Positions 17,136 through 25,537 of a DNA stretch of 64,000 nucleotides are shown here, in pieces (the stretch's first letter is position 1; each line of letters starts with the position of its first letter). Source of the DNA: Bacteroidales bacterium (GTDB taxonomy: Bacteria > Bacteroidota > Bacteroidia > Bacteroidales > Lentimicrobiaceae); the NCBI GenBank assembly GCA_016788045.1, contig JAEUTG010000056.1, positions 1 through 64,000 on the forward strand, written 5' to 3'. Both the position numbers and the translations under genes were made by a program. Under the pieces are notes generated by a model. That model was not told where the DNA came from. It was given only the letters and a program-made list of their open reading frames with translations, and searched no databases.

Positions 17136-17972
17136 TCAGGATTCATCGAACGGTAAGCGGAGCACCTGCGGGGCAACCACCTGTTTTTTAAGCTTCTCGA
17201 GGTCCTTTTTGAGAGTAGCAACAGTGGCTGCCAGTTCTTCGCGCGGGAGGTTGGGTTCGGGCAGCTGACTGCTGATGTAATGCACAAACTTCCAGACTTC
17301 GCGTACATCCCTGATTTCAATATCATAGGGCTCATACAGCGGATTGAGCGAATGGAGGGTAAGTTTTGCATCCTGCTTCAGGTGGTTTGTAACTACTTTA
17401 AACATGATTCCGTCGTCAAGCGTAAGAATAATATAAGGTACCCCGTCGCGTATCAGGTTCCAGTTCTGGACAAATTCGCCGGTAACCCATGAGCCGTCGG
17501 GAATGGGGAGCATTGAATCGCCGCTTATCTGGAAGGTTCTGTACTTGCGGTCTCTCGAAAGAAAAGGCATCTGAAACGTGGGAAGTATCCTGATGTATTC
17601 GGGATCGGCAAAACCTACCCTGTATCCTGCCGAGGCTTTCTGATTGACCACTTCGATGTTCTCGTTGTTGTTGTTATCAACCGTGGTGGTAAGAATCCTG
17701 ATTTTGCTTCCCGATATAAACACATCGTATCCTCTCTCAAGCTGCATCAGCTCGCTTTGCGACAGTTTCGACAGGTCAACCTTCAGCAGCGTATCAACCG
17801 AGATGCCATAATACTTTGAAAAAGAAAGCAGTGCATCGATGCCGGGCTGGGCAACCTCATTTTCGTACCCGCTCAGGGTTGACCTTTTCATGTCCAGGGC
17901 AAAAGCAACATCGTCCTGTGTGCGTCCGCGCCTCTTGCGCAAAAGTTTAATGTTCGATGCAAAAATATTCAT
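17136..17972 (-). CDS. XRE-HTH / S24 LexA-like self-cleaving repressor
   Basis: A 278-residue regulator. Residues 5-60 form an XRE helix-turn-helix (IKLLRKRRGRTQDDVAFALD, STLSGYENEVAQPGIDALLS). A helical linker of about 40 residues follows, then a peptidase S24 domain. The self-cleavage elements are all present: the Ala115-Gly116 bond in KASAGYRVGF, Ser153 in SGDSMLPIPDG, and Lys192 in DDGIMFKVV. The spacings (38 and 39 residues) are close to those of E. coli LexA (35 and 37). The C-terminal 35 residues form a short coiled coil (LAATVATLKKDLEKLKKQV). It is divergent from dinB and dnaE, and two GATTA-N5-TAATC palindromes lie between, one touching its own -7 element. It is therefore inferred to be the damage-responsive repressor of this cassette and of itself. 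Confidence 0.88.
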   Translation of the reverse strand: MNIFASNIKLLRKRRGRTQDDVAFALDMKRSTLSGYENEVAQPGIDALLSFSKYYGISVDTLLKVDLSKLSQSELMQLERGYDVFISGSKIRILTTTVDNNNNENIEVVNQKASAGYRVGFADPEYIRILPTFQMPFLSRDRKYRTFQISGDSMLPIPDGSWVTGEFVQNWNLIRDGVPYIILTLDDGIMFKVVTNHLKQDAKLTLHSLNPLYEPYDIEIRDVREVWKFVHYISSQLPEPNLPREELAATVATLKKDLEKLKKQVVAPQVLRLPFDES

Positions 17973-17998
17973 GTTGCTGAAGATTTTGTTAGGAAAAT

Positions 17999-18013
17999 GA
18001 TTATATTGTAATC
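17999..18013. promoter_or_regulatory. Operator 1, GATTA-N5-TAATC palindrome
   Basis: GATTATATTGTAATC is a perfect 5-base-arm inverted repeat with a 5-base spacer, 26 bases upstream of the repressor's ATG on the minus strand. Operator 2 has the same arms and spacer 23 bases away. Inferred binding site of the XRE/S24 repressor. Confidence 0.65.
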
Positions 18014-18021
18014 AGAATTTT

Positions 18022-18036
18022 GATTAATTTTTAATC
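18022..18036. promoter_or_regulatory. Operator 2, GATTA-N5-TAATC palindrome
   Basis: GATTAATTTTTAATC repeats the arms and spacing of operator 1; extended, TTTGATTAA and TTAATCAAA make 9-base perfect arms (18019-18039). Its right end overlaps the minus-strand -7 element of the repressor gene, so occupancy would block that promoter. It is 49 bases upstream of dinB. Confidence 0.7.
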
Positions 18037-18043
18037 AAAGGTA
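18036..18043 (-). promoter_or_regulatory. -7 promoter element of the S24 repressor gene
   Basis: The plus strand CAAAGGTA reads TACCTTTG on the minus strand, a perfect TAnnTTTG. It overlaps operator 2 by one base and the extended operator by four, implying autoregulation. Confidence 0.6.
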
Positions 18044-18085
18044 AGGTGAAAAATCCTTGGTTTTACAAAACGACTATATTTTTTT

Positions 18086-19267
18086 ATGATTCAGCCAGGA
18101 GACAACAGAACCATCGTTCACATGGACCTCGACACGTTTTTTGTGTCGGTTGAGCGTCTGAACAACAGCCGGCTTAATGGTCTGCCGGTGATCATCGGGG
18201 GCATGTCGGACCGCGGGGTGGTAGCAGGCTGCAGTTATGAAGCCCGTACCTTTGGGGTACATTCTGCCATGCCCATGAAAATGGCCCGTGCGCTTTGCCC
18301 CGATGCGGTTGTGATAAGGGGCGATATGGAGCAGTATACGCGCTTTTCAAACCAGGTAACCGGCATTATCGCGGAAGAGGCTCCCGTTTACGAAAAGGCC
18401 TCCATTGATGAGCATTACCTCGACATTACCGGGATCGACCGTTTCTTCGGGGCCGTAAAATGGTCGCACGAGCTCAGGCAGCGGATTATCCGGGAAACAG
18501 GGCTTCCCATCTCACTGGGTCTGTCGGTAAATAAAACCGTTTCAAAAATTGCCACCGGGCAGGCCAAGCCCAATGGCGAGCTTGAAATAGCGCGCGAGCG
18601 GATCATGCCTTTTCTGAGCCCGCTTTCGATCAGCAAGATCCCCGGTATCGGCGATAAAACCTTCAGGCTGCTGCGTTCCATGGGAATCGCCCGCATCGAC
18701 ACCCTCAGCCGTATGCCGGTTGAAATGGTGGAACGGCTGCTGGGCAAAAACGGCATTGTTATCTGGAAAAAAGCCAACGGTATTGACCCTACGCCGGTTG
18801 AGCCATACACCGAACGAAAATCAATCAGTACCGAAACCACCTTCGAGCATGACACCATCGACATTGCCATGATCAGCGACCTGCTGCTCAAAATGGTTGA
18901 GAAGCTCTCGTACCAGTTGCGGAAGAAGCAAAAACTCACCTCCTGTATTACCGTTAAGGTCCGTTATGCCAATTTCGACACCCATACCCTGCAGCACAGG
19001 ATTCCCTACACGGCTTTCGACCACGTGCTGCTGCCGCACACCCGCAGCCTTTTCAACAGGTTGTATCAGCGGCGTATGCTCATCCGGCTCATCGGGGTAA
19101 GGTTCAGTCATCTGGTGAGCGGGGTACAGCAAATAAGCATGTTCGACGATTCGCCCGAGACCATTAACCTTTATCAGGCCATGGACAGGATCCGCAACCG
19201 CTTCGGCAGCAAAGCCATAACCCACGCCGCAGCACTCGGAGCCTTTGACAATGAAGAGGATGCGTAA
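18086..19267 (+). CDS. dinB: Y-family DNA polymerase IV (DinB)
   Basis: A 393-residue error-prone translesion polymerase. Catalytic residues are kept: Asp14 in VHMDLDTFFVSVE with the steric-gate aromatic pair FF, and Asp108-Glu109 in ASIDEHYLDIT. The family norm at position 110 is Ala or Phe rather than His. SLGLSVNKTVSKIATGQAKP and the helix-hairpin-helix ISKIPGIGDKTFRLL follow, then the little finger domain (KSISTETTFEHDT, LIRLIGVRFSHLVSG). QQISMF at 348-353 is a sliding-clamp binding motif. Because the active site is intact it is a working DinB and not a catalytically dead ImuB. It is divergent from the S24 repressor and 72 bases upstream of dnaE, with no terminator between, so the two polymerases are probably co-transcribed. 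Confidence 0.95.
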   Translation: MIQPGDNRTIVHMDLDTFFVSVERLNNSRLNGLPVIIGGMSDRGVVAGCSYEARTFGVHSAMPMKMARALCPDAVVIRGDMEQYTRFSNQVTGIIAEEAPVYEKASIDEHYLDITGIDRFFGAVKWSHELRQRIIRETGLPISLGLSVNKTVSKIATGQAKPNGELEIARERIMPFLSPLSISKIPGIGDKTFRLLRSMGIARIDTLSRMPVEMVERLLGKNGIVIWKKANGIDPTPVEPYTERKSISTETTFEHDTIDIAMISDLLLKMVEKLSYQLRKKQKLTSCITVKVRYANFDTHTLQHRIPYTAFDHVLLPHTRSLFNRLYQRRMLIRLIGVRFSHLVSGVQQISMFDDSPETINLYQAMDRIRNRFGSKAITHAAALGAFDNEEDA

Positions 19268-19339
19268 AACCAGAAATATGAAACAGGGAGACAGTACAAC
19301 AACCGCACTTTCTCCGGCCAAAGCAAGCATCAGAACAAA

Positions 19340-22279
19340 ATGCACCTGACTTTCAACTCATACTACAGCCTGCGCTTCGGCACAATACCCGTTGATGAAA
19401 TTCCCCCGCTTGCCCTCGATGCAGGGGCCGAAGTGGCTTTGCTTGCCGATATCAACAACAGCAGCGGAACCATCGACTTTGTTAAAGCCTGTCATAAAAC
19501 AGGCATCCGTCCGATGGCCGGCATCGAGTTCAGGGACGGTAACCGCCTGCTTTACACCGGTATCGCCGAAAATAACGCCGGATTCAAAGAGCTGAACGAC
19601 CTGCTGAGCCGGAGCAACATACAGGGAACTCCCCTCCCCTGGCCGGCCCCCCCGTTCAATCATGTGGTGGTGGTTTATCCTTTTGGAAGCCGCCAGGTAA
19701 CCGAAATGGCCGAAAATGAGTTCTCGGGAGTCTCTGCCGCCGACATCAACAAACTCCCCATGTCGGACTACCGCAGATATCCCGGAAAATTTATGATCCA
19801 CGCCCCTTTCACATTCACCGGTGAAAAAGGATACGAGCTGCACCGCTACCTGAGGGCCATCGACAACAACATCCTTCTGAGCCGTCTCACCCCCGACATG
19901 GTTGCCGGAGGTGAGCGTATGATGACAGACCTTGCCGGGCTGAAAAAGCTTTTCGGAAATTTCCCCGAACTGATACGCAATACAGAACGGATTACCGGCC
20001 GTTGCAGCATCGACTTCGATTTCAGGATCATAAAGAACAAAAAGACCTTTACCGGGAGCATGTACGACGACCGTCTGCTGCTCGAAAAACTTGCGGCCGA
20101 CGGGCTGGAGTACCGCTATGGGAAGAACAACAAAACGGCTTCGGCAAGGGTACGTCACGAACTCGACATCATAGACCGGCTGGGATTTGGTGCCTACTTT
20201 CTCATTACCTGGGACATCATACGCTATTCCATGTCGCGCGGGTTCTACCACGTAGGCCGGGGCAGCGGAGCCAACAGCATCGTGGCCTATTGCCTGAGAA
20301 TCACCGATGTTGACCCCATCGAGCTGAACCTTTACTTCGAACGCTTTCTGAATCCGAAGCGAAGCAGTCCGCCCGATTTTGATATTGACTACTCATGGAA
20401 AGAGCGCGACGACGTACTCGATTACATTTTTAAACGCTACGGGCGCGAGCATACCGCCCTGTTGGGAGCTACCTCCACCTTCAAGGGAAAATCAATACTG
20501 CGGGAGCTCGGGAAGGTAATGGGCCTGCCGAAAGCTGAGCTTGACCGCCTGATCGATGAACCGGACAGCCCCCTCAACCAGGACGATATCACAAGACACA
20601 TTACCGCTATCGGAACACGAATGACCGATTTCCCCAACATCAGAAGTATTCACGCCGGGGGTGTACTGATTTCGGAAGAACCCATCACCTGCTACACAGC
20701 ACTCGACCTCCCCCCGAAATCGATGCCGGTAACCCAATGGGACATGTACGTGGCGGAAGACCTGCGGTTTGAGAAGCTCGATATCCTCAGCCAGCGCGGG
20801 ATCGGGCATATACGCGACTGTGTTGACATCATAAAGGCAAACCGCGGAGTCAGCATTGATATACACCAGGTTGAAAAATTCAAGCAGGACCCGATAGTGA
20901 AACAGCAACTCAGAAGCGGCGAGACCAATGGCTGCTTTTACATTGAAAGCCCTGCAATGCGCGGGTTGCTGAAAAAACTCAGGTGCGACAACTACCTGAG
21001 CCTTGTCGCGGCCAGTTCAATCATCAGACCCGGCGTGGCCCGCTCCGGTATGATGCGCGAATACATCCGCCGCTTTCACAACCCCGGAGGCTTCGATTAT
21101 ATTCACCCTGTGATGAAGGAACAACTGAGCGAAACTTACGGTGTGATGGTCTATCAGGAAGATGTGCTGAAAATCTGTCACCATTTCGCCGGCCTCGATC
21201 TGGCGGACGCCGATGTACTCAGAAGGGCCATGAGTGGGAAATACCGGTCGAGGGTTGAATTCCAGAAAATCATCGACAAGTTCTTTGCCAACTGCCGTAA
21301 CAAAGGCTACAGCGATGAAATCACCAATGAAGTGTGGCGCCAGATAGAATCTTTTGCCGGTTATTCCTTTTCAAAGGCGCACTCCGCATCTTTTGCCGTG
21401 GAAAGCTACCAGAGCCTCTTTCTGAAATCGTATTTTCCGGTAGAGTTTATGGTTGCCGTAATCAACAACTTCGGCGGATTCTATCAAAGCTGGGTCTATT
21501 TTAATGAAGCCAGACGGTGCGGTGCAGACATTGAGCTCCCCTGCATCAACCGGAGTGTGTACCTCAGCTCACTGGAGGGAAAAACCATATATATCGGGTT
21601 TGTTCACATCACCGGACTCGAAAGCAATCTTGCGGAATTGTTGCTCAGGGATAGGGAACTGAACGGAATTTTTACCGATCTGTACGATTTCATCGAACGG
21701 GTACAACCGCCCATGGAGCAGCTCATTCTGCTGATACGTATCGGCGCCCTCAGGTTCACCGGGCTGGGGAAACAACAGCTTTTGTGGGAAGCCCACATGA
21801 TGTCGGGCAAGAAACAGCCTGAGCCGGCTGCTGCACTCTTCAAACAACCGGTGCGCCGCTTTAACCTGCCTGCCCTGGTGCACAATCCGCTCGAAGATGC
21901 CTACGATGAGATCGAACTGATTGATTTTCCGGTAACGATGAGCTACTTCGATATGCTGAAGACGGATTTCAGGGGGCAGATAGCAGCCTGCGGCCTTCAG
22001 CATTCTGTAGGTCAAACGGTTAAAATGCTCGGGGTGCTGGTAACCATCAAATATGTACGTACCATCAAAAAAGAGATTATGCATTTCGGCACCTTCCTTG
22101 ATCACACCGGTGAATTTTTCGACACGGTGCATTTCCCCGATATCGCCAGGGCTTATCCTTTTAAAGGGCGGGGAGTGTATCTTTTGCTCGGCAGGGTGGT
22201 TGAAGAGTTTGGCTTCCCGTCGGTTGAAGTTACCCGTATGGCCAAACTCCCGCTGATGGCAGACCCGAGGTACCTGTAA
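19340..22279 (+). CDS. Short DnaE-type DNA polymerase III alpha subunit (error-prone, ImuC/DnaE2-like)
   Basis: A 979-residue C-family polymerase, shorter than a replicative DnaE (about 1160-1240). The N-terminal PHP domain is present but its metal ligands are largely lost: the usual HxHS(D/E)YS motif reads LTFNSYYSLRFG and the TDH motif reads LLADINNSSG. The catalytic acids remain: PDFDIDYS with Asp348 and Asp350, and Asp481 in EKLDILSQRG. Fingers-region motifs GCFYIESPAMRGLL, IIRPGVARSGM, YQEDVLKICHHFAGL and FSKAHSASFAVESYQS are clear. An OB-fold-like segment (VGQTVKMLGVLVTIKYVRT) ends the protein, and the tau-binding C-terminal domain is missing. Its position after dinB and a self-cleaving repressor argues for a mutagenesis role rather than chromosomal replication. 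Confidence 0.88.
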   Translation: MHLTFNSYYSLRFGTIPVDEIPPLALDAGAEVALLADINNSSGTIDFVKACHKTGIRPMAGIEFRDGNRLLYTGIAENNAGFKELNDLLSRSNIQGTPLPWPAPPFNHVVVVYPFGSRQVTEMAENEFSGVSAADINKLPMSDYRRYPGKFMIHAPFTFTGEKGYELHRYLRAIDNNILLSRLTPDMVAGGERMMTDLAGLKKLFGNFPELIRNTERITGRCSIDFDFRIIKNKKTFTGSMYDDRLLLEKLAADGLEYRYGKNNKTASARVRHELDIIDRLGFGAYFLITWDIIRYSMSRGFYHVGRGSGANSIVAYCLRITDVDPIELNLYFERFLNPKRSSPPDFDIDYSWKERDDVLDYIFKRYGREHTALLGATSTFKGKSILRELGKVMGLPKAELDRLIDEPDSPLNQDDITRHITAIGTRMTDFPNIRSIHAGGVLISEEPITCYTALDLPPKSMPVTQWDMYVAEDLRFEKLDILSQRGIGHIRDCVDIIKANRGVSIDIHQVEKFKQDPIVKQQLRSGETNGCFYIESPAMRGLLKKLRCDNYLSLVAASSIIRPGVARSGMMREYIRRFHNPGGFDYIHPVMKEQLSETYGVMVYQEDVLKICHHFAGLDLADADVLRRAMSGKYRSRVEFQKIIDKFFANCRNKGYSDEITNEVWRQIESFAGYSFSKAHSASFAVESYQSLFLKSYFPVEFMVAVINNFGGFYQSWVYFNEARRCGADIELPCINRSVYLSSLEGKTIYIGFVHITGLESNLAELLLRDRELNGIFTDLYDFIERVQPPMEQLILLIRIGALRFTGLGKQQLLWEAHMMSGKKQPEPAAALFKQPVRRFNLPALVHNPLEDAYDEIELIDFPVTMSYFDMLKTDFRGQIAACGLQHSVGQTVKMLGVLVTIKYVRTIKKEIMHFGTFLDHTGEFFDTVHFPDIARAYPFKGRGVYLLLGRVVEEFGFPSVEVTRMAKLPLMADPRYL

Positions 22280-22342
22280 GCCGGGTTGAGCAGTTTCGGA
22301 GGTTTTCTTTTCTGAATGTTCTGTCCGGGCGTAATCCCCTTA

Positions 22343-25297
22343 CTAAAGATATCTGGCGATGGTTTCAAGCAATATCTCTTTCCGGATGGGCTTTGCAATG
22401 TAGTCGTTGCACCCGGCTTCAATACATTTCTCACGCTCTCCCATCATAGCAAACGCTGTCTGGGCTACAACAGGCAACTCAGGTTTGAACTTCTTGATTT
22501 CTGCTGTTGCTGTATATCCATCCATTACAGGAAGCTCGATATCCATCAGAACCAGATTAACCGAATCGTCGGTTTTACAGATCTCAACGGCTTTTAAACC
22601 ATCGGTAGCCCGTATTACCCTGCAGCCGAGTTTCTCAAGCAATGAACTGATATAAAAGTAGTTGGTATCCACATCTTCAACTACAAGAATGCATTTACCT
22701 GCAAGATCAATGGAGATTGTTTGCGAAGATTCACTCTCAAAGAGTTGTCCTGTACCATGATATCCTGTTTTATACGGAATAGAGAACCAGAAGGTTGACC
22801 CCTCAGCCGGGTATGAGTCAAGCCAGATTCTCCCACCCAGCAACTCAACCAGATTTTTGGTAATGGTTAATCCCAGCCCGGTTCCCGACAGGTTGCGTGC
22901 TGCCACCTCCTTAACTTGTCCGAACCGCTCGAAAATGTGATTCTGCTGGTCTACAGGAATTCCGATTCCCGAATCACGGATGTAAAACTCTATTTTCTCT
23001 CCCCTGATACGGTAACCCAGCTCGATAAATCCTTCATCGGTAAACTTTATGGCATTGCCTACCAGGTTGGTGATGATCTGCCTGATGCGGACCGTATCCG
23101 TATAAACCGAGAAATCGGGTTCCTGGTTACCTGTCTGGACATAAAATGTCAGGTGTTCCTTACGCTGCCTGATCAGTTCCTTATTGAAGAAACTTTCCAT
23201 CTCGGCAAACAATTCGTTGAGCCTGCAGTCAGAATAGATGATGCGTAACTGACCGGCTTCAATCTTCGAAATATCAATGATGTCGTTGATCAGCCTGAGC
23301 AGGTTGTCACCGCTCTTTATGATGACATCCAGAAACCGGTCTTTTTCTTCGATCTGCAACTCCGGATCCTGAAGCATTTCAGCAAATCCGAGAATGGCAT
23401 TCATCGGGGTTCGGATCTCATGAGACATATTTGACAGAAAAAGACTCTTAAGCCGGTCAGAATCTTCTGCTTTCTCTTTGGCTAGTTGCAGCGACTCTTC
23501 AGCCTTAATCCGGAATACGGCCAGTGCATACATATTGATGTAGCGCTGCACCACTTCTATCGTCTCTTCAGTGTAATCATGTTCAGCATCGGCAAGGATA
23601 ATGATTCCGGCATACTGGTTTTTAATGAAGGCCGGAACGCTGATGATGCGGTTGAAGTTAAATTCACCGGGGGGCAGACAAGGAATGCCAACACTTATAT
23701 TTAGCTCATTGATTATCTGAGGTTTTCTATTAGAAATCAAGGCATTAATAAACTTATAACTTCCGTTCGACGGGTTTCCTGCATGGTGAACTATGCGTGT
23801 ATTTTCAGTTTCATCGTTTTCGTCGAAGCAATAGAAATCCGAATCATCAGTCTCTGTTGCCGGAGCAATAAGCATTGAAAATGTGCTACCCGTGAGTGCC
23901 CGGAGATATTTCTGAACAAGATAAGCTACCCGTGATGATTTTACAGATTCACCCAGTAGTTCAAGGCCTACAGAGGCAAGTCCCTGATTGATGGCAAGTT
24001 CCCTCTTTAACTTAATCTCAGCATTTTTACCATCGGTAATGTCAGTTACGAGTCCCTCAAGTCTGACGAGTCTCTCCTGTTTATCAAAAATACCCCTGCC
24101 CTGCTCCAGCACCCATTTAATCCTGCCATTCCTTGTAATGATTCTGTACTCGATTCTGTATACTCTGTGCAGTTTCACTGCCTTCTGAACCTTTTCCCAA
24201 ACCCTGGACCGGTCATCCTCAAATATAAGGTCTCCGTAATGTGTTTTTTTGTTGTTGATCAGCTCAGATGCGCTATAACCGGTTAGCTTTCTGGATCCCG
24301 GACTAACATACTCCATTGTCCAGTTTGCTTCGTTCAGGCACCTGAAAGCCATCCCTGGAAGGTTGGTCATCAGGTTATCTATTACGGCCTGATATTCCAG
24401 AAGTTCCGCTTCGTTTTTCTTTCTTTCTGAAACGTCAATTGAATACTGAATCACATACTTAAGGTTACCAGAGGAATTGAATACCGGATATCCGAAAACT
24501 TCATGGATCAGTTTTTCACCTGCTTTTGTAAAAAATTCATGCTCTATCCTTACAGGAGTTGATGTTTTGTTAACCAACCCAAGGGCACAGGAAAGCGGAT
24601 CTCCGGTGCAGCTCACTACATCTGATTTCATGAAACAATGAATCAATGCCAGTGATTCTTCAAAGGTAGTGGCTGCCGTGTTCTTAATTATGGTTTTATT
24701 GGTAGTGGCTTCGATTACATAGAAAGGGTGCGGCAGAGAATCTATGATGGTATGAAGGAATGAATCATCCTTTTCATTTACCTGATTTTCAATAAATTGC
24801 CTTGATGTAACAGAAACTGATTCTCCATTACCCTTTTCGATGCGCAAATCATAATCAGCATTATCAAGCAGCAACCGGCTGACAGGTTCGAGCTGCAGGT
24901 AATAGTGATTGCTTCCATCGAGATCAATCCGGGAAAAATTGATGCTATAATTCAAGCCTGTGCAGAGCAACTGACCAAAGGTATGGACCATGCCATCCTC
25001 TTTATGAATGACTTCGCTACGTATATCAGTACCGCCGGAAGACCGGAATTTAACGAAATCGAAAATGCTTGATCCCCAGACACTTTTCTTTCCCGAGCTA
25101 AGCAACACCTTTGCTGTTGGATTGATATCCAGTATTTTGAAACTGCTGTCCAGCAGAAAAGATGCCTGCGGTATTGAATTAAAAAGCTGTTTAAAGAGGG
25201 GATGATCTGCAGCTCCGGCTTCGTTCTGGTTTTTAACAATACCGTTGTTTTGCATAGGCGCTCTGCTTTCATTACTTCCAGACTTCTTTTCTTCCAT
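22343..25297 (-). CDS. Hybrid sensor histidine kinase (PAS-PAS-PAS-GAF-HisKA-HATPase-REC)
   Basis: A 984-residue cytoplasmic-looking kinase without membrane helices. In order: a PAS domain (FNSIPQASFLLDSSFKILDI, about 35-110), a second PAS-like region (IIDSLPHPFYVIEATTNKTI, about 185-285), a third PAS with PAC (MAFRCLNEANWTMEYVSPGS to EGLVTDIT, about 300-420), a GAF domain (about 430-610), then the phospho-accepting H-box FLSNMSHEIRTPMNAILGFA. The ATPase has N (NLVGNAIKFTDEGFIELG), G1 (DSGIGIP), F (IFERFGQV) and G2 (GTGLGLTI) boxes, and the C-terminal receiver has VLMDIELPVMDG. No DNA-binding output follows, so the signal must pass by phosphotransfer. It lies 240 bases downstream of a second hybrid kinase. 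Confidence 0.92.
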   Translation of the reverse strand: MEEKKSGSNESRAPMQNNGIVKNQNEAGAADHPLFKQLFNSIPQASFLLDSSFKILDINPTAKVLLSSGKKSVWGSSIFDFVKFRSSGGTDIRSEVIHKEDGMVHTFGQLLCTGLNYSINFSRIDLDGSNHYYLQLEPVSRLLLDNADYDLRIEKGNGESVSVTSRQFIENQVNEKDDSFLHTIIDSLPHPFYVIEATTNKTIIKNTAATTFEESLALIHCFMKSDVVSCTGDPLSCALGLVNKTSTPVRIEHEFFTKAGEKLIHEVFGYPVFNSSGNLKYVIQYSIDVSERKKNEAELLEYQAVIDNLMTNLPGMAFRCLNEANWTMEYVSPGSRKLTGYSASELINNKKTHYGDLIFEDDRSRVWEKVQKAVKLHRVYRIEYRIITRNGRIKWVLEQGRGIFDKQERLVRLEGLVTDITDGKNAEIKLKRELAINQGLASVGLELLGESVKSSRVAYLVQKYLRALTGSTFSMLIAPATETDDSDFYCFDENDETENTRIVHHAGNPSNGSYKFINALISNRKPQIINELNISVGIPCLPPGEFNFNRIISVPAFIKNQYAGIIILADAEHDYTEETIEVVQRYINMYALAVFRIKAEESLQLAKEKAEDSDRLKSLFLSNMSHEIRTPMNAILGFAEMLQDPELQIEEKDRFLDVIIKSGDNLLRLINDIIDISKIEAGQLRIIYSDCRLNELFAEMESFFNKELIRQRKEHLTFYVQTGNQEPDFSVYTDTVRIRQIITNLVGNAIKFTDEGFIELGYRIRGEKIEFYIRDSGIGIPVDQQNHIFERFGQVKEVAARNLSGTGLGLTITKNLVELLGGRIWLDSYPAEGSTFWFSIPYKTGYHGTGQLFESESSQTISIDLAGKCILVVEDVDTNYFYISSLLEKLGCRVIRATDGLKAVEICKTDDSVNLVLMDIELPVMDGYTATAEIKKFKPELPVVAQTAFAMMGEREKCIEAGCNDYIAKPIRKEILLETIARYL

Positions 25298-25537
25298 GCG
25301 TAGCCATCATTAATCAGTCAATCAGAACGGTACCATCCTGTGAAATTTTACAGGTATGCACAAATTACAACGCAGGGGGCATTAAAATGTTTTTTCCATT
25401 GTAAGTTAATTACTTTCCATCCTTTGCAAACCACGACCCGGAATACTCCGAAATCAGTTGCACAGGATTGAAAAAAATCCGGATTACCTCATTTTGACAG
25501 GAGTTTATCCATCAGTGGAGACACAACAGACCCCAGA

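Noticed and set aside
17009..17371. Small open frames downstream of and antisense to the S24 repressor gene
   Set aside because: Shadow frames with no recognisable features; the non-coding part holds only palindromes.
17136..17972. Reading the XRE/S24 protein as a prophage CI-type repressor
   Set aside because: The domain plan is shared with phage repressors, but no phage gene lies within the window and the divergent partners are DNA polymerases.
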